A DNA stretch of 7,767 nt from positions 1-7,767 of the forward strand of contig CANGUS010000081.1 in the NCBI GenBank assembly GCA_947457085.1, in the 5' to 3' direction. This DNA is from Bacteroidota bacterium (GTDB taxonomy: Bacteria; Bacteroidota; Bacteroidia; Chitinophagales; Chitinophagaceae). A program made the translations under genes and the position numbers. How positions within the stretch are numbered: position 1 is the first letter of the stretch; every line of letters begins with the position of its first letter. A model generated the notes under the pieces. The model saw only the letters and a program-made list of their open reading frames with translations, ran no database searches and was not told the DNA's origin. Positions 7,501-7,767 of this stretch are shown piece by piece.

Positions 7501-7767
7501 AAACCAGATGCATAAGAAGCATCAATCGTGTTTACTCTGTGATTGGTTCGCTCTGTTAAATTTTCTAATTCGGCAGGTGCGGATATAGGTTGAAGATATT
7601 TTACCCAAGGAATAGAGGCTAATTCACTCAGTTTATTTTCATTGATTTGCACAATTGCAGTGTGCTTATTTTTCCAATTTATGAATTGAATATTTTTTTG
7701 AGCAAATGAATTTAAAACTTCGTTTTGGTTAATAGTAGAATATAAATCAACTAAAATTTCAATCGCT
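4575..7767 (-). CDS. Subtilisin-family (S8) serine protease, multidomain, T9SS-exported; N-terminus beyond the window
   Basis: The frame is open to the right edge, giving 1063 visible residues. The GTG at 7652 (residue 1 in this numbering) is internal: 38 codons precede it, reading like an S8 propeptide (ILVDLYSTINQNEVLNSFA ... WKNKHTAIVQI). Start and signal peptide are missing. The S8 domain (about 40-325) has catalytic Asp 64 in GDDG (7461-7463), His 91 in HADHVAG (7380-7382), oxyanion Asn 179 in SSGNSG (7116-7118) and Ser 258 in GTSMACPGVAG (6879-6881). Residues 335-452 resemble the jelly roll after KP-43-like catalytic domains (ALVNDINI, NNVEQIVLDVPQGGNYNLYV). Next come an Ig-like module (455-545, YPQGGESFANG, SSNAGATW), an Fn3-like module (547-632), a CARDB-like module (about 645-750), a choice-of-anchor-J/cleaved-adhesin-like jelly roll (757-930, FEGAVFPPVGW) and a T9SS type A tail (945-1025, VYPNPSNGKYTIEI, GMYVLEV). 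Likely an extracellular or surface-bound protease; substrate unknown. The protease and T9SS calls are firm; the middle domain names are fold-level guesses. Confidence 0.93.
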   Translation of the reverse strand, partial: AIEILVDLYSTINQNEVLNSFAQKNIQFINWKNKHTAIVQINENKLSELASIPWVKYLQPISAPAELENLTERTNHRVNTIDASYASGLHYDGTGVSVSIGDDGQIGPHIDFKGRIINHANLNATSNTHADHVAGIVGGGGNFNPIASGNGRGADMHIYDYYNNINNAPTDYNTAGVRILTNSLGQGCNAGYNNDAQDMDLLIRSNQSLLSIHSSGNSGGSSCGGNSQGFFTITGGYKSGKNAIATGNITNDDALAPSSSKGPSEDGRLKPEIVATGTDVFSTQPNNTYDSFTGTSMACPGVAGTLASLYQAYRTENAGADPYSALMKALLLNTADDLGTRGPDFKFGFGRINARRAYNAMKNQQYIIDSIDNGNTKNFIINVPSNVSQMKVMCYWHDIEGNPASSVALVNDINIMMEDANAFTFQPLVMNNANNNTTLNAAATENIDALNNVEQIVLDVPQGGNYNLYVEGLNIPQGPQKFVIAYEFLTDSVTLIYPQGGESFANGVTERIRWDAYNNNLGTFKLEYSSNAGATWNTIANAVQANRRYFDWTPPSNLNTGKMLVKVTRGALSDQSDTLFTVLGVPTNLVVDTACGTTFQLKWNALAGAESYTIYQLGAKYMDSIGTSTTNDFYVTSGTNTTDTFYFAVSANKASNGAKGLRTVTIVKLPGDINCLNDATTRFAYVPINNVYVCNSSVNQVPISTRIKNLGFRDLYNIPIVYQIDANPVITETVNGLLAIGDSVDYTFNTLANFNTAGNHVVKIWSDLIIDINRSNDTSMTNVVILSPTLANAPSVETFEGAVFPPVGWRVIDTDTNVKWQKTLCFAGATPGNTHAAYMDFFNYTRLGKNDALETLQFDLTNITTDSAIVKFDVASAYRVDKIDTLSISVSEDCTASFVPTSYLKWGANLATVGMMNTIYSPTQIGQWRNDQVDLTNYIGKKIFLRFNATNQNGNNIYIDNINFEAKNATPLITTNASLMQSCHVYPNPSNGKYTIEIKSNENKLVNYSVYDFTGRKVKQIQMMLTSNQLNKSQIDISNFANGMYVLEVSDGQNTTKFKLNKF

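Noticed and set aside
1373..7767. Idea that the two T9SS proteins and the helicase form one functional system
   Set aside because: The helicase is separated from both by divergent or convergent arrangement and terminators. The two cargo proteins share only the generic Fn3-like and sorting modules, which are widespread in Bacteroidota.

Overview
The window looks like an ordinary stretch of chromosome from a member of the Bacteroidota, probably near the Chitinophagales/Sphingobacteriales. The reasons are: strongly AT-rich DNA with A/T-ending codons; starts without a Shine-Dalgarno sequence; a TAnnTTTG-type -7 promoter element; and two large secreted proteins that end in type IX secretion system (T9SS) type A sorting domains with the YPNP motif. 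The genus assignment is an inference from protein style; no rRNA or tRNA is present to test it.

Layout. At 3-86 (+) an open frame ends that is probably the C-terminus of a gene starting outside the window. Ten bases later cinA (97-1323, +) begins at a TTG codon. It encodes a CinA-type protein with an N-terminal MoCF/COG1058 domain and a C-terminal PncC-like domain. It converges on a secreted T9SS cargo protein (1373-3088, -), and a perfect two-way hairpin terminator lies between them (1324-1350). A 95-base divergent intergenic region (3089-3183) carries a -7 element for each direction. It leads on the right to a DEAD-box RNA helicase of the RhlE type (3184-4512, +). The helicase converges on a very large multidomain subtilisin-family protease (4575 to the window edge, -), again with a two-way hairpin terminator between them (4518-4553). 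The protease reading frame is open to the last base of the window. The GTG at 7652 that could be taken as its start is therefore internal, and 38 more codons of propeptide are visible upstream of it.

How the genes fit together. There is no sign of a shared pathway. cinA (NMN/pyridine nucleotide salvage or repair) and the helicase (RNA remodelling) are housekeeping-type genes, interleaved with two envelope or extracellular proteins exported by Sec and then T9SS. Both plus-strand genes point into minus-strand genes, and the shared terminators keep the units apart. No mobile element, CRISPR array, defence cassette or RNA gene was found. The most interesting details are within the proteins: CinA has lost the AGP-containing loop of its PncC domain, the helicase reads DEVD instead of DEAD, and the protease has HADH in place of HGTH around its catalytic histidine. 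No stretch of more than 300 bases lacks a gene.
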